Source of the DNA: Tetragonia tetragonoides
Lineage: Eukaryota; Streptophyta; Magnoliopsida; Caryophyllales; Aizoaceae
Direction of reading: 5' to 3'
Length of the DNA: 64,000 bases
Assembly: GCA_038025085.1 (NCBI GenBank)
Contig: CM076153.1
Span: 7,409,501 to 7,473,500 of the forward strand
The notes beneath the pieces were generated by a model, which was given only the letters and a program-made list of their open reading frames with translations, searched no databases and had not been told where the DNA came from. The position numbers were made by a program, and so were the translations under genes. Positions 36,701 to 53,000 of this stretch are shown piece by piece (positions within the stretch are counted from its first letter, which is position 1; every line of letters starts with the position of its first letter).

Positions 36701-39700
36701 ATGGTTAAAATACAAGAACAAGAAGACGAAGAAGACGTAACACCACCAAACCACAACTCTCCAATGGAGAATCAACCCTCTTCTTCCCATCACTCTACTC
36801 TCTCTCCTCCACCACCAGGCACACCTGACACAACTTCCTCCATATCCTCAGACCACACCTTCCATGGCTTCTCTCCTCAACACCCTTCTCTCTCTCCTTC
36901 CCCTCTCGCCGGAACTCCTCCACAACAGGCAGCTCTAGTTCCAGTTCATGTTCCCGCGGTGGCGAACCGGCTAGTGAGGGACCATCCGCCGGAAGCTGTG
37001 ACGAAGACCGAGGCCGAAGCCGAGACCGGGTTCTCTGGAGAAGGTGGTGGTGGTGGTGGTGGTGGGAGGAGAGGGAGAGGGAGAGGGAGAGGGATTGGGA
37101 GGGAGGCACAGGGGGTGTTGAGCAGAGCTAGGAGAGAGAAAATAGTGAGGAGGTTTGGGTTGGTGTTGAGGGTTTTGGAGGTTTTGGTTTGTTTGGTTTC
37201 TTTCTCTGTTATGGCTTCTGATAAGCGCAAAGGTTGGGCTCTTGACTCCTTTGATAACTACATCGAATTCAGGTAATCTTTCCATCCTTTTTAATCCTAT
37301 TTTTGTTTAATTGTTGTTGTTTGTTGTTGCAATTGGGAGATTTCATTGCTCTACATGGGTTCTGAAATATAGCTTCTAATTAGGCTTTGAGGGTTATTAT
37401 TACTGTTTGTTCTTCGATTTGGGGAAAATAGAGGTGGGTTGCTGCCAAAATTTGATCTTTTGTTGCATTTTGAGTGTTGTAAGATATGATTAGCACTAGG
37501 GAATATGTGAAGTGTTGAACTTGTGTTGTGTCCCAAACTTTGTGATTGTTAGGTGAATTTTATTTGTTTGTTGTTTTGGGTAAATTGATGTCCTTTGTTT
37601 GAATGTCATTTGGCCTAACTATACAACTATGGCATTTTGCATTTGGTGTTCACTGGGAAATGTTACATATTGAAAGGATTTGTATCCCCAAAATGATATC
37701 CAGTGATAATGGTTTGTTCTTATGCTGAACTTTCCATTTGTTGATTGTGAATTGGGTGTGGCTGCATGCCCAAAAATTTCATTTCGTGTCAATTTGAATC
37801 CATTACGGATACAAATTATTGATTGAAACCCATTTATTTGTTTGGTATTTGCCAAAATAAACTAAAATCCTGATGTGCTAGAGTTGGGGTTTTATTATTT
37901 ATTCTTGGCTTCTCAATTGTGCTGGAATTCAGGTTGTAACTCAAAGTTCTCCATTGTGGCACTTTGTATTGATGGTGCTACAGGTACTCCATGTCAGTCA
38001 ATGTAATAGGATTTGCATACTCGGCACTGCAAGGACTGGATCTGCTTCTCCAGTTGACTACAGGAAAGGACTTTACCCGGAGCCAAATTCGCTATTACTT
38101 TGATTTCGCAATGGATCAGGTGAGTCCTCTTTTCAGTTTTGGCAAACTTGTTCTTTCTTTTCTGTTCTGATTATAGATTAGTACGTGACCTAACGTAAAT
38201 CTGGCCCCACATGCTGCTACTCACTACTCAATAATCTGTTCTCTTTGATTGAGGTCTTTAACACGGAAAGGCTCCTACTTTTTGGATTTATGTTGCTGAT
38301 AGGACTATTATTTATTCAGAGTTGTAGATGCCGCCTTTGTTTGATTGTCAATGATAATGGAGCTATATGCCCAAATAATCTTCCTAAGTATGATTATTAT
38401 AGAATTGACTCATAAACCTACTTTAAGCATCAACCTTACACGGTTACACCCCAGTTTTTAAAATATTAGATGAGGTTTGTAGTGGTTTCAGTCATTTTGT
38501 GTTTGAACATCTTCCTTTTTTTGTGGAGTTCCATAAACCCAAATGAACTCTATGATCTGAAGTCACAAAATGTAACCTTAATGAAAAGTAAGATTGAGAA
38601 TTTGCTAATGGTATCTCTTTAGGAGATTGCTTTACCGATGGTAATCTGTGATAAATACTAGTATCAGCTCTTATCAGCATCGCAGCTTGGCACACCCAGG
38701 GAAAGTATATATTGGATTAGAAAGGTGGGACTAGAGGCCGAAATATAGTGAGATCTTAGTTGCAAGCCACATCCTAAGCTGAAAAGGTGGAGATACCAAC
38801 TTGAAATAGGATTACTTGGTTTGGAAGAGTTTGTAATGCTCTTGGGACCACCATTTCAATGCCTTTCTCTATCTTTACTATTCTTATGCATTGTTAGGAT
38901 TTCCTTTGTCTTTGCTAAAGTCTCTACTTTTTAAAGTAGAGAATATAAATTACTTGTTTTGTTGTTGTTGGTGGTCATTAGATAGTACAAACTCTAATGA
39001 TGTTCTAGATTAATCTTATGTTTTGTCTATGTAATCTTTCATACCAATTGATGAAATGCGTTGATGGAATCTAGTCACTCTTTAAGATGTTGCTTTTGTG
39101 GCTCGAAGGAAAAAGAACATACTTTCCTTGTGAATTAGTTTGTCCTTTCCCTTTCCGTAGCAACCCTGATGAAAATTGGCCATACACAGGAGTTCGTGCA
39201 CTGGACCAAAAAATCATTATATTCATTTCTGCTTCAATATTGAATCAGTTTATCGATAAACAAATTACGATTTTACTGATTCCAAGTTTCAATATAGAGG
39301 AACTAGTTCTTGCGATCCAATGCGTATTACTGGTCAATTAGATGTAGACATGCCGCTTCCCATAATTGTAGTTAAAAATGGTCCTGGAATTTGGCGTTAT
39401 TAGCATGAATCTAATGTAAAACGCTCTATCTAGAAGCTTGGTGCACTAAAATTATGTGCAATGTTTCCTTGATCCAAAAAACCTTCACTGGGATTGGCAT
39501 GATGTCTCTTTCTCGGTTCTGAAATCCACTTTGAGCAACTTGTTCAATCTTATGCAAAACAGAATTAAGATTCCTGAGAATAATGGCCCTTGCAGAAGAT
39601 CTAAAGTAAAATCAAGATCTGAGGTCACAGTAGTGTATGTTGATGGTGATTCACAATTTCCTGGTATCTATTTGTTCAAACTTGATTATGTCTCTTGCTG

Positions 39701-40076
39701 TTGTCAAGAGCTTGCAGAGTCAGCAAACCAAGCATTTGATATTTGCAACTATAGTTTTTAATTGTTTTATGTGATCATCCATGCACGCTGAAATTAGATA
39801 TCTTGAGCTATTCTTAGCTAAAGAAATTCTCGTGTCTCTTATATATACTATTCTGCTGAAGAATTTGGTGGTGAATGGCAGATGTTGGCATACCTTCTAC
39901 TCTCAGCCTCATCGTCAGCATTTACACGGGTCGATGACTGGATATCGAACTGGGGTAGGGACAAATTCCCAGCCATGGCAAGCGCATCAGTTGGAGTCTC
40001 TTTCCTTGCTTTTGTGGCCTTTGCTTTGAGCTCTCTTATATCTGGCTATATATTGTGTACGCATAGATTTGCCTAA
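36701..40076 (+). CDS. CASP-like four-TM membrane protein (CASPL4A type), 300 aa
   Basis: Three exons in phase: 36701-37272, 37984-38119 and 39882-40076, all GT-AG, giving 300 residues. The first ~145 residues are a Ser/Pro-rich then Gly/Arg-rich tail, presumably cytosolic. Four hydrophobic segments follow: [58 protein letters not shown] and [20 protein letters not shown]. The pattern of a charged RRF before TM1, a conserved Arg in TM1, an Asp in TM3 (FDFAMD) and a short C-tail (CTHRFA) matches CASP-like proteins; the long N-tail fits subgroup 4A. Founding CASPs scaffold the Casparian strip; the role of this subgroup is less known. An internal ATG (MENQPSS) 20 codons downstream is an alternative start. 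Intron 2 (1762 bp) holds nothing recognisable. Confidence 0.88.
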
Positions 40077-40482
40077 TTAAGGTCTTTGGAGAGCCATTTT
40101 GTTGCATAATGTTGTATTTGTAAATCTGTATACTTTATTGTGAAAGAAATTTTCGAAAAGGTATAAATTATTGCAAAAGAAATTATTATCTCCAAGGGAC
40201 AATTGTGATTTCTGATCTCTTGGTTTACACCAAAGTACCAGGGAAAGTTCTTGAAAAAAGACTATTAACCAGTGGGTTATCGCATATTTACTGCATGGCA
40301 AAAAGGTGTCTTTTAGAGTACTAAAATGTTAAAAACATTTTTTAGATGTCACTAAACTAACCTATAATTTGGCGGGTTTATCATTTTGGGTTTAGAGCTA
40401 TGCATTTTTGTAAGAGATTATCATTAATCACGATAATTAGTGAAATTTGTTAAGATAAAGGACAAGAGTTACATTGTCCTAT
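40077..40482. other. 3' region of the CASP-like gene
   Basis: 3' UTR and AT-rich intergenic DNA. Nothing else seen. Confidence 0.4.
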
Positions 40483-40617
40483 TAAGGCTCCGTTTGATTC
40501 AACTGAATTTCACGTAACTGAACTTAACTGAACTGAACTTATTGGTCGTGAACTGAACTGAACTGAACTTAATGCTCCTGAACTGAACTGAACTGAACTT
40601 AATGCTCCTGAACTGAA

Positions 40618-40889
<272 letters not shown>

Positions 40890-41308
40890 TACTACTACTT
40901 TTACTTTAGTTTTATTATTTAATTCACTATTTTCAAAGGTAATGTCACATATCTACAAGATAAATGCTACTTTTTCACACTTTTTTGTGATAATTTTATT
41001 TTATCATCGCTGTTATCTCTAAAAATGGTAGGAAAAAAAATTTGGATTGAGTATCTCTATCAACAAACCAAAGAATAGCAAAGTGAAGTGAAAGTAATTC
41101 TACTACTTTACTAGAGTGAAGTCAGTGAACCAATCAAGAAGGGTAACTAGGTTCAGTTCTTTCATTTTTTCTTTTCTAATATTAATTATTTATTGATCAT
41201 TTTCCTTATCAAATAACAAACTAATTGGCCCCTTAATTTTATTTCTTACTATTTTATTATTGTATTTAATTTAAAACACAATATCTAATTTTAAAGGTAT
41301 TACCACAC

Positions 41309-41436
<128 letters not shown>

Positions 41437-41679
41437 TGAAATGAACTGAACTGAACTTATTGGCCTTGAACTGAACTGAACTTATTGGACCTGAACTGAA
41501 CTTAACTGAACTTAATTTAAGTGAAATTAAGTTGAATCAAACAGAGCCTAAGAAACGGCAAGAAGCTCGATACACGGATGAGAAAATTGCAAGTAGGTGG
41601 TGGAACGAGAAATCCATCCTCTAATTAACCTCATAATTTGGTGCTTTTACTACTAAGCTAACCCCACATCCTCTAATCA

Positions 41680-41870
41680 TCAAAGGTGGTAGTTAAGTAG
41701 TTCCAAACTTACTCCCAAATGGTTTTGTAAGGTAAGGTCATGAGTTTGATTCCTCATGTCTCATGCCTTTAACGGTTGGCTTCTAAGAATTATACCCGTC
41801 CTTTGATGGTGCTACCTTGACAAAGTAAGATTCCGAACATGACGTAGCGGGAAGTGTCTCGTGTTATTCA
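41680..41870 (+). mobile_element. Possible SINE remnant
   Basis: GGTAGTTAAGTAGT resembles a tRNA-type A box and GAGTTTGATTCC, about 60 bp on, a B box. The trailing word CGAACATGACGTAGCGGGAA has a near copy around 16,672. No poly-A tail or target duplication is clear, so this is weak. Confidence 0.3.
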
Positions 41871-42241
41871 CTTGCAGCTTCTATTTTGCATAGGGGGGAA
41901 AATATCCTACATCCTCTAAAATGGGTGATAGGAGAGGGACTGTACATGTCAGGCAGTAGAGACACCCATGTGAATGTGCGCTTGTCTGAGCATCCTTTGG
42001 GGACCCGGCTGTTATTGATTGATTGCCATTAGCCCATTAGCCTTAGGGACCCAAGTTAAAAACTGAATTGACACCCATCAGCTCGTTCCCAATCTTTGCA
42101 CCTTTCCTAAATTTTGTCAGATCACATCATTTGACAGTAACCTGTTATCCATTCATTGATGCTAGACAAATCACAGCACAAAATTCTTGTTGCACTGTGA
42201 TACCTGATCTTTAATTACTATTGCAGTATTGCTACAATTAC

Positions 42242-42249
42242 TATATATA
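42242..42249 (+). promoter_or_regulatory. TATA box of the oxidoreductase gene
   Basis: TATATATA sits 67-74 bp before the start codon, leaving a leader of about 40 bp. Confidence 0.6.
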
Positions 42250-42315
42250 CTGCTTATTTTCTCTGACATAACAAAAACATAAAAACATTCTTCTGATACT
42301 TAGTTTTTGTGAAGC

Positions 42316-43709
<1,394 letters not shown>

Positions 43710-44097
43710 AAACATCGAGATGCTCATGGTGCATCTAGTACCAAATTGTCATTGTGATGTGCTCTTATGATTTGTCTCTGTTTGTTGTATGTACTGTACT
43801 AGGGAGTATGTAATAAACGTTCTGATTTTCACATTTATGTAATTCAATTACACAATGTAAGAGAATCAATGTGCATATTGGAATCTACAGCTCATGCATT
43901 GTATTTTCCACCCACCTCTTATTTTACAGTTGATTCGCCCTCAATCCATGAGTTTTGAAGGTTAAATTTGATTCCAAATTCTAGCCCCATTTTCGCTTCC
44001 TAGAACCTCATGGAGAGAAAAAAGGGAATGAGTGGGGACAGGGAGGATATGCGTGACGAGGAAAACTCAACATCCTAGAAACTAGGCCAAGCATGCT
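43710..44097. other. Intergenic DNA between convergent genes
   Basis: 3' UTRs of the oxidoreductase and the NDUFAF5-like gene. Nothing else seen. Confidence 0.4.
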
Positions 44098-47000
44098 CTA
44101 ATTTTCATTTCCAAACTGCTTCTGGAGGTCTTCGAAGGATACAGTGGCTGATCCCCTCCTTTTAGCCTTCTGTTGAGATGGGTGCTCTTGCCATCCTGTC
44201 ATAAACATCACCTGCAGAGTTCAAGGACACAGAAAGACAATATTACACATATTACACAAATGTCAAATGTTTTAATTATCAATACCATGACTGCTCTATC
44301 TCAAAATGAAAAATGTCCAAGATTGACTACCGCGGAAATTTTCATCAGGAATTCGTCCACCCAAGTTGCCCCCAAACACAGTCTGTAGGGGATTAGAAGG
44401 CAATCATGAAAAATCTACCTTAATCCCCAGTCGGATATAAAACGCAAGAACAGATCATATGATGTCAGAAGCTATAACCTAAATTTAAATCATCAGTAAG
44501 TTACATCTTCTTGATCAACAGAAAACCATTTTATACAAAACGGAGATATTCATAGATTCACAAGAAGGGGCCAAATAAATGAAAAATAACAAATCATTTA
44601 TTGAGAGGAATATTCCTCATCACCTGGAATGTCGCAGGAACAGTGCCATCTTCCGCTCCAAACATTGACTGGTAGACAGCGGCTGTTGCCAGTGCCGTCT
44701 CTCTCTTCAAGAGCTGGATGCATTACAAATCATAAATGCATCATTTAACATGCCAAAGCAAATGGCAGGCTCGATAATTTACAGAAGAGTAACAGCTCAC
44801 ATTGTTCCTTTGCACAAGAGCATTAGTTTCACCCATTGCACGAAGATGTTCAATCAGCTGCAAAGCTAAGCCATCAGAGAATCAGCAACCACATGAACAG
44901 GGATAGCGAGAAAAATGTATCTCAAATCATCTGAAACAAAAAAAAGTTCTAACAAGCCTATCAATAGAGATCACTCCAGTCTCCAGGGCATTGTTAAATT
45001 GGGCCATAAGCATTTAAAACAATATTTTAGTCTCTGTCAGTATCAAAAATAGCAAATTAGATAATGTGTGGAAAAACTAAATGTAGCTTGTCTTCCTTAC
45101 ATGAGATGGCATGAAAGACAGCTAATGAACAAACACCGAGAAAGAATAATACATGATACAAGTACAATAATAGAACAGGTATAAATGAGACAAAAGATGA
45201 TCAAGAAATACCCGCATTAAGAGTAACACCGAGCACCAAGGAGCGAGCACACTAGTTACAGGTCAGAACTCAGAACTATATACTTGTTATATGTCCTCTG
45301 GTATTAGCAAACTTTAGCACTTTATAGCATACAAAAGCTCTTAGAACTCAAAAAATATCCCAAAAGTGGGTTTGTTTTGAAGGGGGAAGAGGTTCAAAGG
45401 GGGCTTTTGAGGGGGGGGGGGGGGGTTAAGAGGCAACCCTAGGTCTTATTCTAGGACCCTTTGTTTTTAGAAATTTTCCAAAGCCATGAAACACTCACCA
45501 CTTGCATACTTTACAGTGTATTCATCTACATCAACACCAGGAAGAGTGAAGCCTGCCCTTGTCAAAAGGTTTCCCGCGTCTCTTACCTAAATTACCAAAG
45601 ACACTGAAAATTCAGAAAGCTATTTCACGAGTAAAAGAAGACTCATACAAATTGTGAGTCCAAAGAGGCATAAAAAGCAATAGCATACTGAAAAAATAAA
45701 TCCTAAAAGAAGAAAATTTAAGTATACAGCCAATAATTCAGTGAGAAAGGAAATACACCAGAACCACCAGCAGCAATGTCATAATTTTAGTCACAAATGC
45801 AAAAAAAGCAAGAAAATATATGACTAGATGAAGACAGTGACACCCAAAAGCAGTATAACTTGAGTCCTGAAGATAGCAGTTAAGACCAAATGATATATTA
45901 AAAGGTAAAGAGCTGCATAGTAGGGAGAGATTACTTGTGCCAAGGGAGATAAACGTGGACTAATGCCACCTTCACGTTCTATTTGTGCTGCAGTACATGC
46001 TATTCTCAGCTCTCTAACCAAAACACAAGCATGAAGAATCAGAACTCTCAACAACCAAAAGTGCTAGACTAGCTATAAGGATAAGAGTCAGATGACTAAC
46101 TTCAATGTTTCTCCACCAAGAATAGCAGCTAAAAAGAGCCCATCAGGCTTCAACGCCAATCTAGACTGCAGTAAACAACAGCATTGTCATATTAAAATTG
46201 AAAAGACAACAAAGGGTGAGACGTGCTGCAGATCTATTGTTTGTCCCCAGAGGCCCAGACTGAGCCATATGCAGAAACAGATTGATATACCTGTATCATG
46301 GCTCCAGGAAGATCATTTGTCCAGTGTAGTCCTAAGCAGCTGATAACCAAGTCTACTGAACTTAACAACCAAAGAACACAAGTAACTAAAAGGTAAACAG
46401 GAGGCTTCAATTTCTTCATTTACATGGAACAAGTGAAAATTGCAGATACTTCTCTTACAAAAATCCAAGATAAAAGGGAGGTATAGCTAAAGGAAATCAT
46501 CCAAAGTTCCAAACACTTGAAACAAACGTAGAATCACTACGGCATTCATCATAATTAACAGGTGATAAAGCCATACACCATTGAATAATAGATCAAGGGT
46601 GTATATCAAGATTCAATTTCATCTCTTAATGTCCAAGATATGGAAGGGGGAGGGTATATGTAAAGGATGTTCGATTACTTGAAACAGATGTAGCATTGCT
46701 ACAGAAGCCATCCCACTTTGTAAGAAAAAGGACAACATGAATGAAAAAGGAAAAGAACATCTAAAAGGATCATGATGGACCACCAATATGCATACCTTTC
46801 TTTCACTGGTAGAAATTCTTCATCACCAGCAACAAACGATGTCTCAACATTTTGGTCAGGTAAATCTTTCTCAGTGTCTCTACATAGTTTGACCATGTCG
46901 GGTGACGTATCCATCATAATGAGCTTTTCAATGCCACCTTACATTAGGATCAGTTGTATCTAAAATGTTAGACCAAAGAGTTTATATGGGAAATATACTA

Positions 47001-50000
47001 TCAGTCCCCATGAAATAGTAAGCTTCATCTTAGTTAGATATGCTGCATAAAATCAACTTGCATTCAGATTGATGACATAAGGTGATAAACTCAAGTTGAT
47101 CTAGCACAGTTGGTGAGAGCAAAGCACTTAAAAAAGTTATGACATGTATTTTGTTTAGAACCACCAATACTTTACACCCACAAAGGTACATGAAACTGAT
47201 CTATAATCTGAATTTCCTCAAAAGTCATTAAGAAATTCCATTGACCTCCATCTACTTTCCCCTTGAGACCTATCTACAAGGATATTTCTCCCTCTGCCCC
47301 CTTTTGTATGGCTTTACTGTCTACTTTGCGACTTTCCCCTTTAATGCCAGTTACTAAATATTACACATAAATCTATCATTTGGAAGTTTGTGTATCTCAT
47401 CCATTTTGGGGAGGATTGGAAAGAAAAAAAGGATAATACTGTTGGCCTGAAGACCTAACACTGTAGAAAGTTCAATGCCCCAATAACTTGCTCACACTGT
47501 GTGTGCGCAAGCTCAGACAACAGCTCCTTATGCTGATTTTGTCCTGAAGCTTAGAATAGTCTGTTTTGTCATATGATGATCTGACTGTGTTGTTTACTCT
47601 TTAACAAGCACATGATGTACGGGCTAAATGGGATAGCCGCCCTAGAAGGTGAGCCCATTTACTCTGATGCTATGAGAGGTCAATGGTGTATTGGAGGTGT
47701 TATCTGTAGAGGATTTTTGACAAAGAGAGTCATTCTGTAGAGGGATGGGCTGAGTTGGCCTAAATTTATGCGGAACTCCTTTTGGTTATTAACGAAACTA
47801 GTGTGCATACCCATGCGATGCACGGGATGTTTCAACCTCTTTTTGGTTTTTTTTCTTTAATTTATTTTTTCTGATTGGTTGCCTCGCTTCTAACTTTGTT
47901 GTAATAAATTTCTTTTTCTTTTTTGGTGCTAATTTGTGATTAACTGGTAAATAAAACTAAAACAACACCAAGGCGGGATTTGGAGAGATTCATCCGCAAC
48001 TTGACTCTTAATTTGTTTAGGGAAAATTTTAAAATGTTGTGCAAAAATGATACCCAGGCCTCAGGAAGGCGAAAACGAAGACTTAAATCCACGTTTTTTG
48101 GGCTTCCGGGAGGTCCAGGAACGAAGGAGGATATTTTGCACCACATCGTACGGAACACCCCAGATGAGATATGAAAGGCCCTCAGGGTCGATTATCTGGT
48201 CCTGATAGGCTTGAAAGAGTGTTTTACAGGACACTGGTGTAAGAGCCGGAACACCAAAGGCATGAGTGATATCAAAGTTCGGGGATCCAGATGATTTTCC
48301 CAGAGCAGCGAGGATCCTCTAGGGTCATGATTGACCTCCTGAAGAAGTTTGGGAAAAAATGACACCCGAGCCCCTGGAAGTCGAAAACGAAGGCTAATCC
48401 ACGTTTTTTGGCTTCCAGGGGGCCTCGGGATGAAGGAGAATATTTTCGCACCACATTGCACGGAACACCCCTAGGGGACATTAGAGGCCCTCGGGGTCGC
48501 TTATCCGGTCCCTGATATTTTCGCACCCCCGGAGAAGTATGGGCAATAATGAAACCCCGGCCTCGTGCAGCCGAAAACGAAGGCTATGATCCACGTTTTT
48601 GAGCTTCCAGGAGGCCACAGAACTAATGTGGATATTTTCGGACCACATCACACGGAACACCGGTAGGGGACATGGGAGGCCCTTGGGGCCGCTTATCCGA
48701 TCCCAGAAAGACTTGAAAGGACGTGTTACAGGACATTGGTGTAAGAGCCGGAACACAAAAGGCATGAGTGATATCGAAGGTCGGGAATCCGGATGACCCT
48801 CTTGGGGCACCGAGGGTCCTTTAGGGTCATGATTGACCTCCCCGAAAAGTTTGGGAAAAAATGACACCCGAGAAACCGAAACCGAAGGCTATAATCCACT
48901 TTTTTTGGCTTCCGAGAGGCACCGGAACGAAGGTGAAATTTTCGCTCCACATTGCACGAAACACCCCTAGGGGACCTGAGAGGCCCTGGGTCGCTTATCC
49001 GGTCCCTGATAGGCTTGGAAGGGCGTTTTACGAGACATTGTTGTAAGAGCCCGAACACCAAAGTCATGGGTGATATCAAAGTTCGGGGATCCGAATGTCC
49101 CTCCCGGGGCACCGAGGGTCATGATAAACCCTCCGGAGAATTTGGGCAGAATTGACATCCGGCCCCCGGGAAGCCGAAAACGAAGGCCATAAATCCACTT
49201 TTTTTGGCTTTTGGGAAGCTCGGGAACGAAGGTAGATATTTTCGCACCACATCGCATGAAACACCCCTAGGGGACATGGGTGGCCCTCGGGATCGTTAGT
49301 CCGATCCCTAATAGGCTCGGACGGGCGTTTTACGGGACACTGATGTAAGATCCGGAACACCAAGGGCATGGGTGATATCGAAGGTCGGGGATCCGGATGA
49401 CCCTCCCGGGGCACCGAGGTTCCTCCAGGGTCATGATTGACCACTCGGAGAAGTTTGGGAGAAAATGACACCCGAGCCCCGGGAAGCCGAAAACGAAGGC
49501 TATATAATCCACGTTGTTTTGGCTTCCGGGAGGCCCCGGAACGAAGGTGAATATTTTTGTATCACATCGCACGGAACACCCCTTGGGGATATGAGAGGCC
49601 CTCGGGGTCGCTTATCCAGGGTCCTCTAGGGTCATGATAGACCTCCCGGAGAAGTTTGGACAAAAATGACACCCGAGCCCCGAGAAGCCGAAAACGAAGG
49701 CGTTTTTTTGGTTTCCGAGACGCCACGAAACGAAGGTGGGTATCCTCGCACCACATCACACAAAACACCCTTAGAGGACATGGGAGGACCTTTTGGTCGC
49801 TTATCCGGTCCCTGATAGCCTTGGAAGGGTATTTAACGTGACAATGGTGTAAGAGCCGAAACACCAAATGCATGGGTGATATTGAAGGTCAGGGTTCTGG
49901 ATGACCCTCCCGGAGCACCGAGGGTCCTCTAGGTTCATGATTGACCACTCAAGAGAAGTTTGGGAAAAAATGACACGAGCCCTGGGAAGCCGAAAACGAA

Positions 50001-53000
50001 GGCTATAATCCACTTTTTTAGCTTCCGGGAGGCCCCAGAAAGAAGGTGAATGTTTTCGTGTCACATCGCACGGACTACCCCTTGGGGACATGAGAGGCCC
50101 TCGGGGTCGCTTATCCGGTCCCTCATAGGCTAAGAGGGGCGTTTTACGAGACACTGGTGTAAGAACCGGAACACCAAAGGCATGGGTGATATCAAAGTTC
50201 GGGGATCAGGATGTCCCTCCCGGGGAACCGAGGGTCCTCTAGGGTCATGATAGACCCCCGGGAGATTTCGGGCAAAAATGACACCCGGGCCCCGAGAAGC
50301 CGAAAACGAAGGCTAATCCACGTTTTTTTGGCTTCCGGGAGGCCCCAGAACGCAGGTGGACAATTCCACACCACATTGCACTGAACACTCCTAGGGATAT
50401 CGTGGCGCTTATCCGATCCCAAATAGGCTTGTAAGGGCGTTTTACGGGACACTAGGGTAAGAGCCAGAACACCGAAGGCATGGGTGATATTGAAGTTCGG
50501 GGATCCGCATGACCCTTCCAGGGCACCGAGGGTCCTCTAGGGTCAAGATTGACCTCCCGGAGAAGTTTGGGAAAAAACGACACCCAGGCCCAGGAAGCCG
50601 AAAACGAAGGCTATAATCAACGTTTTTTTGGCTTCCGGGAGGCCCCGGAATGAAGTAGGATATTTTCGCACCACATCGCACGGAACACTCCTAGGGGACA
50701 TGGGAGGCCCTCGGGGTCGCTTATCTGATCCCTAATAGGCTTAGAAGGGTGTTTACGGAACACTAATGTAAGAGCCAAAATACCAAAGGCATGGGTTATA
50801 TCGAAGGTCGGGGAAACGGATGACCCTCTCGGGGCACCGAGGGTCCTCTAGGGTCAAGATTGACCTCCCGGAGAAGTTTGGGAAAAAATGACACCTAAGC
50901 CACGTCAAGCCGAAAACGAAGACTATAATCCACGTTTTGAGCTTCCGGGAGGCCCGAAATGAAGGTGGATATTTTCGCGCCACATCGCACGGGCCCCCCT
51001 AGGGGGTATGGGAGGCTCCCGGGGTAGGTTATCGGGTCCTTGGTAGGCTTGAAAGGGCGTCTTACTGGACATCAGGGGCTAATCAACGGTTTTTGGGTAC
51101 CGAGCATGGATTCTCACCACCTCGTGCCACAAACCTGCCCAAGCCCCCTTTTCTATTATAGTGAGGTGTCATAATTTTTTTCCAATTTTTTTGAAGCGAT
51201 TTCTAATTTTTTTGATAGTTTTTCTATTTTTCAGCGTACTTTTTTAATTAAAAATCAAATTAAATAGTTTTAAACATTCAAGTTGGTATAACTGTTCAGA
51301 GAAAACAATGTAAAGCAATATATGGTACTAAACTTAATGAAGTTGGAGGAGTTATCTTGCAAAGAGAGGAGGTGTAAATATCAAATACCTATTTGCAATC
51401 ACAATGAGAAATACGAAGAATCTTACCAAAATGGGGATTGGTTGTACACGATGCTGGAAAGATAGCGGGCAACAACGATGAGATCCAAATACGAATATTG
51501 AACATATGGGAAGGTAGGAGTAAATTGATGGTGTGTGGTTCCATCATCTATTCATGAGAGAGGAATTACCTTCTTGTTTTTTTGGCTCATCAATATGATA
51601 GAGAAATTAGCTACTACTCAATTTCTTGGATTTATAACATCTGACAATTTGTGAGAATGAAGGGAAGGGGTTGAAGGAATCATTAAACTCCATTATGTTT
51701 TTGTAATGTCTGATTGTTGCTACTTTCTCTCATTGTTTTTTTTTTTGTTACTGGCCATGAGTCACATGACACGTTATTCGGCAATTCATCAGCTAATGTG
51801 GCAAGGGTTTAATCACTACGTTTTAATCTAATTATATAGATTCTCAATTACCAATTTTTTTTTAAATAATAATAAATATGTTTCTTAGGTAATTACTGTG
51901 TGTTTTTAGTAAGGATGTTCTTGACAAAGAAGTGACAGGGATATGTGGATGTCCAACCCAAATTGTAGATCTAATCCTAGAGGCTTTTGGTAGTTGGATA
52001 TGAGGAAAGATGAATCAGAACCTTCAGTTGAACATTTGAACTTGCACAAAATGGGCAACACTTAGAATTAAAACATGGCTCTTTAAGCGTCTCCTTGCAG
52101 GGAGGGCACATTCTTTCCTTCTTACCAAAGCCTTGTTGTCTATTATAAAAAAAAAAAAAAGCCCAGAATTCAAGAGAAAAGAACTACAGGAAAACGAATA
52201 TTAAAATCTTACCACGTCCACATAACAAATGTCTAACTGCCTGTAAAGATCCGCCCAGGCATAATGCTGTAGGAAATGTTTTTTTGCAATCCTACAAGTC
52301 AAAACCAGAATATGTGAAACGTCAGAAGATTTGTCAATGCCACTGATTTAAGAGGGTATACTTTGAGTGATAGCTGAAAGGAAGTATATCATCTGAAAGA
52401 CTGAAACGAAATCCTTCTGCTAGACAGCACAAGCAAGTGTTCTGGGTTGATCGTAAGGTATATTGTCATGATTTAAACATCAGCTCCAATGCACGTAAAT
52501 TTTATACTAGTGTGGTCATGAACCCATTCCTCTCAAAACACAGAATTATTCAGGTTTTTTTTTTGGATTCAAAAAGAAATAATTTCCTCAACAAACTGAT
52601 ATGCTTATGAATCGCCTAACAGAATGTGATCAAGTTAGAATGCCTGAGCTGATATTAGCGTGTAAGGGAAGAGGAATTTGGTCAACTACGTATGCTGTCG
52701 CAAAGCTAATAAAAGATCATCTAGCCAAATGTTTGGACACATCACACAGGCGAATATCCAATACTCTGTCAAATGACTAAAAAACAAGGCACATGGGTAA
52801 TGAAGGATGATAACTCCTATCATCAGTAATCTCACGAACTGAAAGAAACATTACTTGAAAATAATATGTTAGCAGTGAGAAAAAAGTTTTATTTTTTGCA
52901 ACAAACAAATCCTTCAAAAAAATTGCATCACATAGTATATGTATATCCCCATTTCAAAAGAACACCAAACATACAAAGAGACCAAGTACATATGTTCCAT

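Noticed and set aside
36795..37285. Minus-strand open frames of 94-104 codons opposite CASP-like exon 1
   Set aside because: Antisense shadow of the low-complexity Ser/Pro and Gly-rich coding exon.
39087..39761. Open frames of 84-101 codons in intron 2 of the CASP-like gene
   Set aside because: No recognisable domain or splice continuity; intronic by the in-phase flanking exons.
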